DNA from: Uloborus plumipes
Lineage: Eukaryota; Arthropoda; Arachnida; Araneae; Uloboridae
Direction: 5' to 3'
Assembly: GCA_038373865.1 (NCBI GenBank)
Contig: JAXGGA010003947.1
Coordinates: 30,932 to 94,931, forward strand
DNA length: 64,000 bases
Each line of letters opens with the position of its first letter. The stretch's first letter is position 1. Positions 1-10,767 of this stretch are shown piece by piece. Position numbers and translations under genes: made by a program. The notes under the pieces were generated by a model. That model had not been told where the DNA came from. It ran no database searches and worked only from the letters and a program-made list of their open reading frames with translations.

Positions 1-200
1 TTTTTAAAGTTTACCGGCATTTTTATTTATATAATTATTTTATTTATCTATTTATTTATTTACTTTATTTATCTATTTATTTATTTATTTTATTTATCTA
101 TTAATTTACTTATTTGTTTTTATTTACTTATTTACTTATTTTACTTATCTATTTATGTATTTATTTTATCTATTTATTAATTAATTTATTTATTTTGTTC
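1..200. repeat. (TTTA/TTTATC)n simple repeat
   Basis: Irregular array of TTTA, TTTAT and TTATC units with no coding potential. Confidence 0.85.
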
Positions 201-215
201 CTTCTGATACGGCCT

Positions 216-433
216 GCGCTTTTTATAAAAGGACAAGCGATAAAAATTGCGTCCCCATAAGAGAAGACACAAGCTATTTTCTGGTATGCAATGCAGAACA
301 CAAATACGTAATATAACAGTGCAAAGAATGTTTTTGAAATGCTCTCACCTTGAGGTGCACTTCTTTTATAAACTGTTCGAATCATTCTTTGTACTGTTAT
401 TGCGAATTTGTGCCCTGCCTACATAAAAAGCGC
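216..433. repeat. Imperfect foldback repeat
   Basis: GCGCTTTTTAT at 216 is matched inverted by ATAAAAAGCGC at 423-433. An inner pair, AACAGTGCAAAGAATG near 315 and CATTCTTTGTACTGTT near 383, fits with one mismatch. The left arm carries an insertion. It is probably a decayed MITE. From its end to about 1290 the DNA is AT-rich and I recognise nothing. Confidence 0.5.
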
Positions 434-1757
434 AAGCAGAACAAGTGAACCAAAAAAATTAACCAGGTGCCAAATTTTGCAATATCACCCTAGTAGCACC
501 CATTTTTTTTTTTTTAAATCGACTGTTCACTTTAAGTATGTTTGACTCGGACACCCTGTACAATATATTATGACACAAGAACTGGCAACATGGCTTGGGG
601 TCAAGGTTTCAGGGCCGTTTGACTATTTCGTGTTAAACGACATACTGAACGGACCACATATGCTTTCGCTCCTAATGATGTTCAGCAGTACTCCAACAAT
701 ACGTAAACGTGTTTCTACCTCAGCTATTGTGCTGTAGCAGGGAAAACATCTTCGGCGTATATTTACTTATCGTGCGTTTAAAGTATTTGTTAAACAACTA
801 GGTATTTAATCCACAAAAAATCAGATTGGCTTTAAATTAACTTGATTTGTTTATTTATACAAGTTGGGATACTTTTGTTTTTTATTTCATTTCGCTTTTC
901 TCTGTTATTTTTTCTTAACTTACTTTATTATAATAATTAGTTTATTAGTTATCTTTTTTTCAATTTCTATTCATTTATTTTTTGTTCATTCATATTTAAG
1001 TTTCCTTAATTTAATTTTACTTTTTCACTTAATTAATTACTTTTTTAAAACTGAAAAAAAAACGGAGAAATGTTTTTAGTTATATAAATACATTAAGTTA
1101 TAGTGCACTAGTCCTCAAAGTGGTCCACATCGACCCCTAGGGGTTCATTCTCGTCTACAACAGTCCCATGTCAACTGAAGAAAAAATTGGGGGTGTATAA
1201 AATGCAAATAGGGATCCAGAAGTCTGAATATCATAAGCAAGCTATCACTAAAATGCGAGCATCCTATAAGGGCTATAACATACCTATGTAAGCAAAAGTG
1301 GTCCAATCACAGGGTTGTCACGATTTGTAATTTTATTAATTGAGTAAATCAATAGATTTTCTGCAGGCATCTTCAAATTTTGAAGGTATCTGCAAATTTT
1401 CGGCAGATTTTCCAAAATTAGAAGTACATCTAAATTTCTCTCAAATAACACTTAATCGACTCAAAACTCAACATTTTTGCAGGAAAATGATGACGTGATT
1501 AATAAAATGTTTGCTTTGTAAAATTATGTGCCCTTAGAAAATTCTGCAAGAAATTCGTAGAAATTTTGCAGCTTTCTGCTAAATTCCTTTGATTTGAAGA
1601 TATCTGATGAAAATCTGCAGAATTACTCAGTTATTGAAAGTTTTAAATTGCAATTACCCTCTGATTGGACCAATTTTGCTCAAACAGTCTTATACCATCG
1701 TGTTTGTAACATGTTTATCTACATTTTTATGCATAACTTATTAGGAAACTTGATGAG

Positions 1758-2511
1758 CAGGGGCGCCCACAGGGGGAAATTATGGCGCAAATTGCGCCAT
1801 ATTTTTTAAATTTAAATTATTTATATATAATCTTTTTTATTTAAATTATTGATTTATTTTTTTAATTTAAATTATTTCATTATTATTATTATTCATTAAT
1901 TTATTTTATTTTATTTTATTTTTTATTTTTTTAATTTAATATTATTATTATTTATTAATTAATTTATTTTATTATTTTTTAATTTAAATTATTTCTTTAT
2001 TATTATTATTATTTATTGATTTATTTTATTTATTTTATTTTTTCGTGTGTGTGCTTTGAATGTCTGGAAGGGGAAAAAGCGATTCTATTCTGCCCATAAT
2101 TAGTACTTACAAAAAATAATATGTAAAAAAATAATAGTTATAATTTTAAAAAACAAATAAATAATAGCTATAATTTTAAAAAAACAAATAAATAATAGTT
2201 ATAATTTTAAAAAACAAATAAATAATAGTTATAATTTTAAAAAAACAAATAAATAATAGTTATAATTTTAAAAAACAAATAAATAATAGTTATAATTTGA
2301 AAAACAAATAAATAATAGTTAAAATTTTAAAAAACAAATAAATAATTTAAAAATAAAATAAATAAATAACATTTAAAAAATAAATAAATAATATTTGAAA
2401 AAATAAAATAAAAAAAAGGGGTGAAAACAAAAATAAAAAAGCAGACGAGGGTTCTGAAAAATTTGGGGGGGGGAATTTGCACCATTGAGCTTGGGGGGGA
2501 TGGGCACACTG
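1758..2511. mobile_element. Non-autonomous hAT element
   Basis: Starts CAGGGGCGCCCAC and ends GGGCACACTG, flanked by TTGATGAG (1750-1757) and TCGATGAG (2512-2519), a 7/8 match to an 8-bp target duplication as hAT transposases make. The related repeat near 42150-42180 reads straight through AACTTGATGAGG and so acts as an empty site. The interior is A/T-only low complexity; no transposase. Confidence 0.8.
2125..2345. repeat. ~31-bp AT tandem repeat
   Basis: About seven or eight copies of an AATAATAGTTATAATTTT plus poly(A)CAAAT unit, differing mainly in A-run length, inside the hAT element at 1758-2511. Confidence 0.85.
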
Positions 2512-2642
2512 TCGATGAGGGTAGGTCAATTCAAGTTGGATCTCGCGCTATAACGTGCACTAGAAATTTTACGGATACTTGAAAGGTCCTGTATTTTTAA
2601 CGTCCCTTGCTCTCGTGTCCTAACTGCTTCCTTCGATTCCAG

Positions 2643-2811
2643 TCCCAGCGTGGAGAAAGGGGCCAAAGCCGGCCTGGACATCCCTCGCAACAACTCCAGC
2701 TTCCTGAACGTCGACATTGCCGAGTTGGAATATTCGCCGAGCAACAAAGACCTGGCGGACGCGGAACTTCACCACATCTTGTCCGACGCCATGTTCAAGC
2801 CGATGAAAAAA
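2643..2811 (+). CDS. Probable SLC9-type Na+/H+ exchanger, tail exon 1 of 5 in window
   Basis: Acceptor ..GATTCCAG precedes 2643 and donor GTGAGT follows 2811. The first base completes a codon from an exon outside the window; 56 open codons follow and the exon ends in phase 0. The peptide starts PSVEKGAKAG and contains DIAELEYSPSNKDL, then ELHHILSDAMFKPMKK. The pattern of an acidic stretch, then x-LHHIL, then a basic K/R stretch resembles the start of the distal cytoplasmic tail of NHE1/2/3/5-type exchangers, which swap Na+ for H+ across membranes. That assignment comes from remembered family pattern, not a search. The GC-richer codon use contrasts with the surrounding AT-rich intron. The membrane domain would lie upstream, outside the window. 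Confidence 0.6.
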
Positions 2812-2853
2812 GTGAGTGCAGTTGGATGAGGGTTTGGCTCGACCAGTGAGTGG

Positions 2854-3556
2854 TAGGGCTGCGACATTGATGTCGATGTTTTGGAATTGGAAACATCGAT
2901 GTTTTTGCTAAAACATCGATGATTTTACCATCGATGTTTGAGGGTCGATGTTTTCCCAACATCGATGTTTTGGGTTCGATGTTTTGTCGATGTCGATGTT
3001 TTATAATCCAGCAAAAAAGCTTGATAAAAATGTGCGATATGCAGACGTATTAAGAAGTTTTCATCCTTAATCAGGAGTTTCAGTATTAATCTCATTAGAA
3101 AACATTTTCTATGATTATTATCGATGTTTTGCTCTCGATGTTTCTAAAGCATTTCTAATTTGCTTTTGCCATTTTTTTAAATTTTATTTATTTCATTACT
3201 ATTCTTTATGTGAATGTTTTACATTTCAACAAAAAAAGTTTCATAAAAATATGCGATAAATAAAAGTCATACAGTTAATCAACACAGTTGCAGTATCAAT
3301 CTCACTAAAAAAGTTTTCGAAAATTGACATCGATATCATACGGTTGATGTTTTCAAGAGACAAAAGATAAATCTAATTGAGTGATATGAAGAGGCGCAAT
3401 GTGTTGGGGAGTTACTGTATTACTGTACATTTAAATGTGTAAGTAATTTTTATAAAAAAAGTTCGATGTTTTGAAACATCGATGTTTGAAAACATCGATG
3501 TTTTTTGGTCGATGTATCAATACCATCGATGTTTTGCCTTCGATGTCGCACCCCTA
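2854..3556. mobile_element. Non-autonomous hAT element with ATCGATGTTTT clusters (copy 1)
   Basis: Begins TAGGGCTGCGACATTGATG and ends TTCGATGTCGCACCCCTA. Flanked by a perfect 8-bp duplication GTGAGTGG (2846-2853 and 3557-3564). Both subterminal zones are packed with ACATCGATGTTTT-type motifs in both orientations, as expected of transposase-binding repeats. No ORF. It lies 42 bp past a splice donor, in the intron of the + strand gene. A longer relative is at 9746-10767. Confidence 0.9.
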
Positions 3557-4023
3557 GTGAGTGGTGAACACTTAGGAGCAATTCCATTTTCAAAAATTCA
3601 TAGCATCGTTCAAAAATGTAGCAATTACTAATTTACAGCAAAAACACTTTAGATGATTTATGTAATTTTGTTAAAAATTTGAGGGAACTTTTATGGTTTT
3701 AAATCAGGTTGTTTGGCAGTTGAAATAAAAAAAGGTGCCCAGCCCAGCCCCAGTGAATTTGAACATCCCAACCGATGGACAAGCACAGCATTTTCTAGTA
3801 ATTTTCTTTCTTGAAAATGAATAGAAGAAACTGACAACCGCCAATTCCTCTTAGAAAAATTGTTTAAAACCTCATTATTATTTTTATTTTTTTTTACTTT
3901 TCATTTTGTTGCTAAGGTAATAAATGTTCATTCACTGGTCGGTCTCTTTGTTCGTTAGGAAAACATAATCATGGCACATGATAATTTCATAACAAATAAA
4001 ACTTTATGTCCTTTCATTTTCAG

Positions 4024-4285
4024 CGTTACTCGGGACGAAAGAACTCTGTCTACGACCGGTCTTCCAGTCAAACACCAGATCCTCAAATGCAGCATTCCAG
4101 ACTGCAGTACAGGCATCTCATGGACGAGAGAATTCCTCACCGCAGACTAAGCCACGCCTACAACCACGCCCAAAAGTCAACGGAACCGCCCCAAAATTAT
4201 AACACTGCTAGTAATTCAGAGAGAAGCTTGGGATCCAACTCTTCAGACGGAAACAACACTCGGGGACTGATCACGGGTCGAAGAA
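4024..4285 (+). CDS. Probable Na+/H+ exchanger tail exon 2
   Basis: Acceptor CATTTTCAG ends at 4023 and donor GTAAGT starts at 4286. Entry is in phase 0 from the preceding exon, with 87 codons and one extra base. The peptide begins RYSGRKNSVYDRSSSQ and is rich in Ser, Asn, His and Arg, with RRLSH and GRKNS stretches that look like basophilic kinase sites. No transmembrane segment is present, which fits a regulatory cytoplasmic tail. The exchanger assignment is inferred from the preceding exon; alone this exon is an unassignable low-complexity hydrophilic segment. Confidence 0.6.
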
Positions 4286-4409
4286 GTAAGTTGTCCATAA
4301 CCCGAAGATGGAGCCAGATTTACCAAACCTAGTTTGGAAAGCGTTTTTGCTTCTTATATTATTTTGTTATATGTATGCTTGACCTTTAGCGGAAAAGGTC
4401 CCACTACAC

Positions 4410-5190
4410 CAGTGGTTCCCAATCTTGTCCTCGTTGCGAACCCTTTTTGGCCAATTGAGGCGAGCGACCTCATATGATGTATGTTGTATAAATCAGGAAA
4501 ATGTAGCTACGGTAATTTTATGTTTCAACATTTCCAAAAATTTTGATCTCAATTGATGTTCCAATTTACATTCCTTTGTGCTAATACGAATCATAAACAT
4601 TTAATTATTTTAATTTTACAAAAAATAACACTTAAAACAATTAACTATTATTACTATAAAAAATCAATCTTGACATCTTGATTTAAAAGTTGAGCAGCAG
4701 ACTTTTGTTAATAAAAGTAACCCCTGCTCTGTGCCGGGAGGTTAAGTTAATTTGGTTACAATCAGAAAAAGAGAAGATGGGGTTTCATGAGCACCCGAAC
4801 GAATATTTTAGCATAATCCAGAGCAAGTTGCGTTTTTTAGAGTATGAAGTGTGGAATCCCTAAAAAGAAAAACTTTTATTAGTTTCATATCAATATTTGC
4901 TCCCATAAACTAATGAAGATACTCTGACTCTGGCGACCGCATAACTTACGCTATGTTTGTAAACTGTTCCAAATAAATTGCTCTCTTCGTGCATTTCGCA
5001 GAATTTTTTGATACTGTTCTCAACTTGACAAGCATATCATGAACATACTCTTCATTAAGTTGTTAAATTTCTAATAAATAATTTGGAAACTACAGCTGTT
5101 CACCAGTATTCTTACAAATTTAGTTTTTAATTCAACTCAGAGCTTTTCTACTCTAAGACATTTGCGTTAAAAAAAATGGAGTTTGCCTAC
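4410..5190 (+). mobile_element. Possible truncated hAT (one end only)
   Basis: CAGTGGTTCCCAATCTTG at 4410 is a typical hAT-type terminus. No matching inverted end or target duplication was found downstream, so the right limit is arbitrary. The stretch lies in an intron and has no coding signal. Confidence 0.25.
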
Positions 5191-5321
5191 AAATATGGTT
5201 ATAACAAAATGTTGGAGCCCTCATCAGTTGTTTTACCAAAGCATCTAAATATCCCGATGCTGTAGCTTATTGAATTTGCCGGCACAAATATATCCCAGTC
5301 GCAGTAGCTTGTGATATATAT

Positions 5322-5795
5322 TGTTACAAATCTTGTAAATAGTTGTTGTTTTTCCTGCCTTGCATCATTTTCATTAGTTTTGGTTTTATCTGACGTCATG
5401 TTGCAAAAGTATCTGAAGATATCACCTTTATCACTAGTATACTGGCCCTGTAACACTTAGTAGTTTTTACACTTGCCCTAACTTTAATAAGCGTGAAGAC
5501 ATTTTCGCGTGGTTTTTTTTTTCTTATCGCTAGAATTTGTGAATGGATTACGTAATGTTAGGAATGAAACAAAATATTCCAGGTTTTTCTCGAATATTGT
5601 GGACATTTCTTTCCGTGTATAAATAGCTGGCCTTGAACACAAGTCAGTTTTTCTCAGATGGTTTTCTGAGATGCTCGTTTTCGTTCGCTTGGGCGGATGG
5701 TTGTTTTGCTTTTGTAATTGCTTAATTACTGTTCACGTTAGATACGTGGTGCTGAGTTACTGTTGAGAGTACAGTGTACTGTTTGTTGCCTAATT
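5322..5795 (+). repeat. Truncated 5' LTR
   Basis: Corresponds base for base in length to the first 474 bp of the LTR at 8549-9152 (8549-9022), with a few substitutions. It stops at ..TTGCCTAATT, where sequence switches to the reverse complement of the LTR 3' part. A TATAAATAG-like core promoter motif lies near 5617. Confidence 0.85.
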
Positions 5796-7273
5796 CACCT
5801 TCAACTTTCTTCAAATGAGCATTCCAATCTTGAGGAAGTAACTATAAATTTATTTACAAGTATTTACACTATTTACAATAAGAGCAGAAAACAATTGCTA
5901 AACATCAGCAATTAGGCAACAAACAGTACACTGTACTCTCAACAGTAACTCAGCACCACGTATCTAACGTGAACAGTAATTAAGCAATTACAAAAGCAAA
6001 ACAACCATCCGCCCAAGCGAACGAAAACGAGCATCTCAGAAAACCATCTGAGAAAAACTGACTTGTGTTCAAGGCCAGCTATTTATACACGGAAAGAAAT
6101 GTCCACAATATTCGAGAAAAACCTGGAATATTTTGTTTCATTCCTAACATTACGTAATCCATTCACAAATTCTAGCGATAAGAAAAAAAAAACCACGCGA
6201 AAATGTCTTCACGCTTATTAAAGTTAGGGCAAGTGTAAAAACTACAAAGTGTTACAGGGCCAGTATACTAGTGATAAAGGTGATATCTTCAGATACTTTT
6301 GCAACATGACGTCAGATAAAACCAAAACTAATGAAAATGATGCAAGGCAGGAAAAACAACAACTATTTACAAGATTTGTAACATTGCCCCCTTCCCAAGG
6401 ACTGCACGTCCCGGGCAGTACAATCCCCAGAAAGGAAGCAAGGGAAAACTTACAGATACACACATTACATGATGACCAATCATAAACATGATAAACAATA
6501 ACAATGAGAACATGAAAGAAATAATAACATTGATAAAGTAATATTACAAACAATTAAAGGCAAAAGTTATTTACAAAATTTACAAACAAATTACCATGGT
6601 AGCTTTAGATTTATTTTACGAACTATGGCCATAGTATGGGGCTAGCCGATCATAATGGACAACCCTAGGTTTTGAATGGGATGACTTCTGGATCCTCACT
6701 ACGACGTCGTTCAGCCGGTGGAGGACTGTGTAGGGTCCATCCCAATGCGACTGCAATTTGGGTGATAGACCTTTACGTCGGATGGGATTCCATAGCCATA
6801 CCTTGTCACCTTCTTGAAAGTCATGACCAGTGGACCTTGTGTCGTATCGGGTCTTCATCTTCTCCGTCGCGATGTTGATTCGCTCCCGTGCGAAGTGATG
6901 AACGTCCTCCAACCGGGCCTGGAGATCCTGGACGTACTCCTCAGGCGATGAAGGCGCATCTGGAGGGAGACCGAAGACGAGATCACAAGGCAGCCGAAGC
7001 TCTCGGCCGAAGAGCATCTGTGATGGGGAATATCCGGTGGTCTCGTGGACAGCACTGCGGTAGGCCAGCAGGAACAGAGGAAGTTTCTTGTCCCAATCCT
7101 GTTGATTTTTGGAGACCATAAGCGAGAGATTATTAAGGATTGTCCTGTTGAATCTCTCCACCATGCCGTCCGATTGTGGGTGTAGTGGTGTCGTTCGAGT
7201 TTTCTCAATTTTGAGGCTATCACATAGGCCCTTAAACACAGCAGAGATGAAGTTTCTTCCCTGATCGGAATGG
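5796..7273 (-). repeat. Left arm of 1478-bp inverted repeat
   Basis: Near-identical reverse complement of 7659-9136 with no length difference. It holds the LTR 3' portion in reverse (5796-6383), the polypurine tract (reverse strand, near 6386-6396) and the 3' two thirds of the integrase frame. Only scattered substitutions separate the arms. Confidence 0.9.
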
Positions 7274-7662
7274 ATCTGCAAAGGTGTCCCATATCTCGAG
7301 ATCCAATGCTGGACTAGAGTCTCTGCTACAGTGGTAGCTTCTTGATCCGGAATGGAATATGCTTCGGGCCATTTGGTGAAATAGTCAATGGAAACGAGGA
7401 TGTATTTGTTCCCACCAGTAGTTTTCGGTAGAGGACCAAGAATGTCGATCCCGATTCGTTCGAACGGAGCTCCTACGTTGTAAAGATGTAGCTTCCCGCG
7501 GCTTCTTCTCTTCGGTCCTTTACGGGCAGCACAGGCGTCACAAGAATGACACCACTTCTCCACGTCATCCTTCGCCTTGCTCCAGAAGAAGCGCTCTCGA
7601 ACCTTGTGGAGGGTTTTCAGGATACCAAAGTGTCCTCCCGTCGGACTACTGTGCAGTTCCAT
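6616..7662 (-). CDS. Gypsy integrase fragment (open, 348 codons)
   Basis: Open frame encoding the integrase part of a gypsy Pol polyprotein, which joins retroelement cDNA to host DNA. The zinc-binding HHCC set is H4, H11, C41, C44. The DDE core shows D73 in GIDILGPLP, D133 in HSDQGRNF and E169 in ERFNRT, with the family D-35-E spacing. A GPY/F-like C-terminal region (GPYTVL) follows. The Met at 7662 is probably not a true start: it falls just at the inversion centre, where upstream pol (RT, RNase H) has been lost. With no gag or promoter in order, it is treated as a relic with an intact frame. The frame spans the left arm and the unique loop. Confidence 0.85.
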   Translation of the reverse strand: MELHSSPTGGHFGILKTLHKVRERFFWSKAKDDVEKWCHSCDACAARKGPKRRSRGKLHLYNVGAPFERIGIDILGPLPKTTGGNKYILVSIDYFTKWPEAYSIPDQEATTVAETLVQHWISRYGTPLQIHSDQGRNFISAVFKGLCDSLKIEKTRTTPLHPQSDGMVERFNRTILNNLSLMVSKNQQDWDKKLPLFLLAYRSAVHETTGYSPSQMLFGRELRLPCDLVFGLPPDAPSSPEEYVQDLQARLEDVHHFARERINIATEKMKTRYDTRSTGHDFQEGDKVWLWNPIRRKGLSPKLQSHWDGPYTVLHRLNDVVVRIQKSSHSKPRVVHYDRLAPYYGHSS

Positions 7663-8316
7663 TCCGATCAGGGAAGAAACTTCATCTCTGCTGTGTTTAA
7701 GGGCCTATGTGATAGCCTCAAAATTGAGAAAACTCGAACGACACCACTACACCCACAATCGGACGGCATGGTGGAGAGATTCAACAGGACAATCCTTAAT
7801 AATCTCTCGCTTATGGTCTCCAAAAATCAACAGGATTGGGACAAGAAACTTCCTCTGTTCCTGCTGGCCTACCGCAGTGCTGTCCACGAGACCACCGGAT
7901 ATTCCCCATCACAGATGCTCTTCGGCCGAGAGCTTCGGCTGCCTTGTGATCTCGTCTTCGGTCTCCCTCCAGATGCGCCTTCATCGCCTGAGGAGTACGT
8001 CCAGGATCTCCAGGCCCGGTTGGAGGACGTTCATCACTTCGCACGGGAGCGAATCAACATCGCGACGGAGAAGATGAAGACCCGATACGACACAAGGTCC
8101 ACTGGTCATGACTTTCAAGAAGGTGACAAGGTATGGCTATGGAATCCCATCCGACGTAAAGGTCTATCACCCAAATTGCAGTCGCATTGGGATGGACCCT
8201 ACACAGTCCTCCACCGGCTGAACGACGTCGTAGTGAGGATCCAGAAGTCATCCCATTCAAAACCTAGGGTTGTCCATTATGATCGGCTAGCCCCATACTA
8301 TGGCCATAGTTCGTAA
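7659..8316 (+). pseudogene. Second, 5'-truncated gypsy integrase copy
   Basis: Mirror copy of the integrase frame above. It begins inside the catalytic core at HSDQGRNF, so the zinc finger and first catalytic Asp are missing; the second Asp and the Glu remain. Ends with the same stop at 8314-8316. An upstream Met at 7546 is in the antisense of the other copy and does not give a real N-terminus. Confidence 0.85.
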
Positions 8317-9136
8317 AATAAATCTAAAGCTACCATGGTAATTTGTTTGTAAATTTTGTAAATAACTTTTGCCTTTAATTGTTTGTAATATTACTTTATC
8401 AATGTTATTATTTCTTTCATGTTCTCATTGTTATTGTTTATCATGTTTATGATTGGTCATCATGTAATGTGTGTATCTGTAAGTTTTCCCTTGCTTCCTT
8501 TCTGGGGATTGTACTGCCCGGGACGTGCAGTCCTTGGGAAGGGGGCAATGTTACAAATCTTGTAAATAGTTGTTGTTTTTCATGCCTTGCATCATTTTCA
8601 TTAGTTTTGGTTTTATCTGACGTCATGTTGCAAAAGTATCTGAAGATATCACCTTTATCACTAGTATACTGGCCCTGTAACACTTTGTAGTTTTTACACT
8701 TGCCCTAACTTTAATAAGCGTGAAGACATTTTCGCGTGGTTTTTTTTTTCTTATCGCTAGAATTTGTGAATGGATTACGTAATGTTAGAAATGAAACAAA
8801 ATATTCCAGGTTTTTCTCGAATATTGTGGACATTTCTTTCCGTGTATAAATAGCTGGCCTTGAACACAAGTCAGTTTTTCTCAGATGGTTTTCTGAGATG
8901 CTCGTTTTCGTTCGCTTGGGCGGATGGTTGTTTTGCTTTTGTAATTGCTTAATTACTGTTCACGTTAGATACGTGGTGCTGAGTTACTGTTGAGAGTACA
9001 GTGTACTGTTTGTTGCCTAATTGCTGATGTTTAGCAATTGTTTTCTGCTCTTATTGTAAATAGTGTAAATACTTGTAAATAAATTTATAGTTACTTCCTC
9101 AAGATTGGAATGCTCATTTGAAGAATGTTGAAGGTG
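7659..9136 (+). repeat. Right arm of 1478-bp inverted repeat
   Basis: Partner of 5796-7273; the two are separated by 385 bp of single-copy integrase sequence (7274-7658). Purine-rich tract GGGAAGGGGG directly precedes the LTR. Confidence 0.9.
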
Positions 9137-9152
9137 CAACGGACTCGTTACA
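8549..9152 (+). repeat. Complete 3' LTR (604 bp)
   Basis: Starts TGTTAC just after the polypurine tract and ends ACTCGTTACA, giving TG..CA termini. Contains TATAAATAG near 8845 and AATAAA near 9079. The first 474 bp recur at 5322 and the region up to 9136 recurs inverted at 5796-6383. Confidence 0.85.
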
Positions 9153-9504
9153 ATATTTATTGATAAAATTTAAGCACTACTAAAGGTTAAAAGTACACTC
9201 TGAAAAATAAAATTCAATTTATTACCCAGAAATTGGTTAAATCTTGCAAACTTAGTATGAACCTATATTATTAGTGAGGTTTTATCAATGTAATGGTTCT
9301 TTTACAAACTTGTGGCCAAAAAAGCACTATTACATTGGTGAACCTTATTACAAATAAGATGATTGAATCTAAGTTTTGCGATATTTAATTTACTTCTAAG
9401 TGAAACATTGAACTTCATTGCTAACACTCTCACTAGGTTTTACGAATTATTATAAAAAAGTCTTCCTCGATTTTTCTAAGATTTTTTTCCCCGCTATTTT
9501 TCAG

Positions 9505-9711
9505 AGCACGCGAAGCCTCCTCCTAAGCTGCGATTCAGCGTCGCTGACGACACTTCGTCTGAGTGGACGGAGCAGACATCTTTGCCCACACAGACGGCAG
9601 AGCCGATGTCTGCCTACAGTTCCTTGCTAGACGTATCCTCGGGTCTGGAGGACGATGGAATTGTGTTCACTGCTGGAACAGTATCTCCACAGCCACAGAA
9701 GAGCCAAAAAG
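9505..9711 (+). CDS. Probable Na+/H+ exchanger tail exon 3
   Basis: Acceptor TATTTTTCAG to 9504, donor GTGAGA from 9712. Two bases complete the split codon from exon 2; 68 codons follow and one base is left over. The peptide reads KPPPKLRFSVADDTSSEW, followed by Ser/Thr/Glu-rich sequence and a short acidic patch GLEDDG. It is hydrophilic, with no membrane segment. The phase match to both neighbours is the main evidence that it belongs to the same gene. Confidence 0.65.
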
Positions 9712-9745
9712 GTGAGATTCCTCTCCTTAGTTAATTGCTTTAAAT

Positions 9746-10767
9746 TAGGGCTGCGACATTGATGTCGATGATTTGGAAACATTGATGTTTTTGCTAAAAC
9801 ATCGATGTTTTTAATATCGATGTTTGAGGGCCGATTTTTTTCCAACATCGATGTTTTGGGTTCGAAGTTTTTTCAATGTCGATGTTTTATAATCCAGCAA
9901 AAAAAGATCGATAAAAATATGCGATTGAAGTTTCAGTATTAATCTCATTGGAAAACATTTTCTATGATCATTATCCATGTTTTGCTCTCGATGTTTCTAA
10001 AATATTTCTAATTTGCTTTCGCCATTTTTTTAAATTTTATTTATTTTATTATTATTCTTTATGTGAATGCTTTATATTTCAGAAAAAAAAAAATCATCAA
10101 GATATGCGTCCAAAAGTTACATCGTTACGCAGGTGTTACACTATCAATATCGTTAGAAGACTTTTTTGATAGTTACCATCGATGTTTTAAGATCGATGTC
10201 TTTTAATGATCACTGTTTCGCGTTCGATGTCTTTTTTACACTTCAGCAAAAAGCAATAAAAATATATAATAAAAAAGATTCATCTTTAACAGTTGCAATA
10301 TCTATCGTATTGAAATAGTTTTTTTTTTAATTACTACCGATGATTTGCGGTCAACGATTTTTAAACATCGTTGTCTTTGTTTCGCTTTAGAAATTTTTTC
10401 GATGCGTGTTTTATATTTCAACAAAAAAAGTTTCATAGAAATATACTATAAATAAAAGTTATACAGTTAATCAACAGTTGCAGTATCTATCTCACTAAAA
10501 AAGTTTCTATAATTGACATCGGTATCATACGGTTGATGTTTTTCAGGAGAAAAAAGATAAATCTAATTGAGTGATATAAAGAAGCGCAATGTTTTGGGGA
10601 GTTATTGTATTACTGTACATTTAAATGTGCAAGTAATTTTTATAAAAAAAGATCAATGTTGTGAAACATCGATATTTTGGGTCGATGTATCAATACCATC
10701 GATGTCTTAATTTCGAAACATCGATGTCTTAAAACTTCGATGTTTTGCCTTCGATGTCGCACCCCTA
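9746..10767. mobile_element. Non-autonomous hAT element with ATCGATGTTTT clusters (copy 2)
   Basis: Same termini as the element at 2854-3556 (TAGGGCTGCGACATTGATG.. and ..TTCGATGTCGCACCCCTA). Flanks CTTTAAAT and CTTTAATG match at 6 of 8 positions, so the insertion looks older. At 1022 bp it keeps extra internal sequence that copy 1 lacks. It lies 35 bp past a splice donor, again in an intron of the + strand gene. Confidence 0.85.

Larger units (their letters stand above)
1340..2555 (+). repeat. Dispersed repeat, copy 1 (split by a hAT element)
   Basis: Diverged copy of the repeat at 41745-42186. Both carry the same order of blocks (a TGCAGG..TCT..AAATTTTG block, a GCAGGAAAATGAT block, a TGATTGG..CAA block, then AACTTGATGAGG and AAGTTGGATC). 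In this copy the last two blocks are separated by the hAT element at 1758-2511. No coding frame seen. Confidence 0.65.
5322..9152. mobile_element. Rearranged (inverted, palindromic) gypsy-type LTR retrotransposon
   Basis: The outer ends are TGTTAC (5322) and GTTACA (to 9152), flanked by ATAT (5318-5321 and 9153-9156), a possible 4-bp target duplication. The order is 474 bp of a forward LTR, an inverted LTR plus pol 3' end (- strand), a 385-bp unique centre, pol 3' end (+ strand), and a complete forward LTR. Every position p in 5796-7273 matches 14932-p, so there are no indels between the arms. gag, protease, RT and RNase H are absent, so it cannot be autonomous. It sits in an intron of the + strand gene. 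Confidence 0.85.

Noticed and set aside
2526..2747. 73-codon - strand frame opposite the first tail exon
   Set aside because: Antisense shadow of GC-richer coding sequence.
2607..2849. 80-codon + frame over the first tail exon
   Set aside because: Runs through the intron boundaries in a different frame; the spliced frame has proper acceptor and donor and a family-like peptide.
6855..8077. Long frames antisense or out of frame to integrase (for example 7292-6855, 6888-7121, 7577-8077)
   Set aside because: Shadows of the integrase frame, mirrored because of the palindrome; no independent domain.
7546..8316. 256-codon + strand frame starting at Met 7546
   Set aside because: Its first ~38 codons are antisense to the opposite integrase copy; real homology starts at HSDQGRNF (7659).
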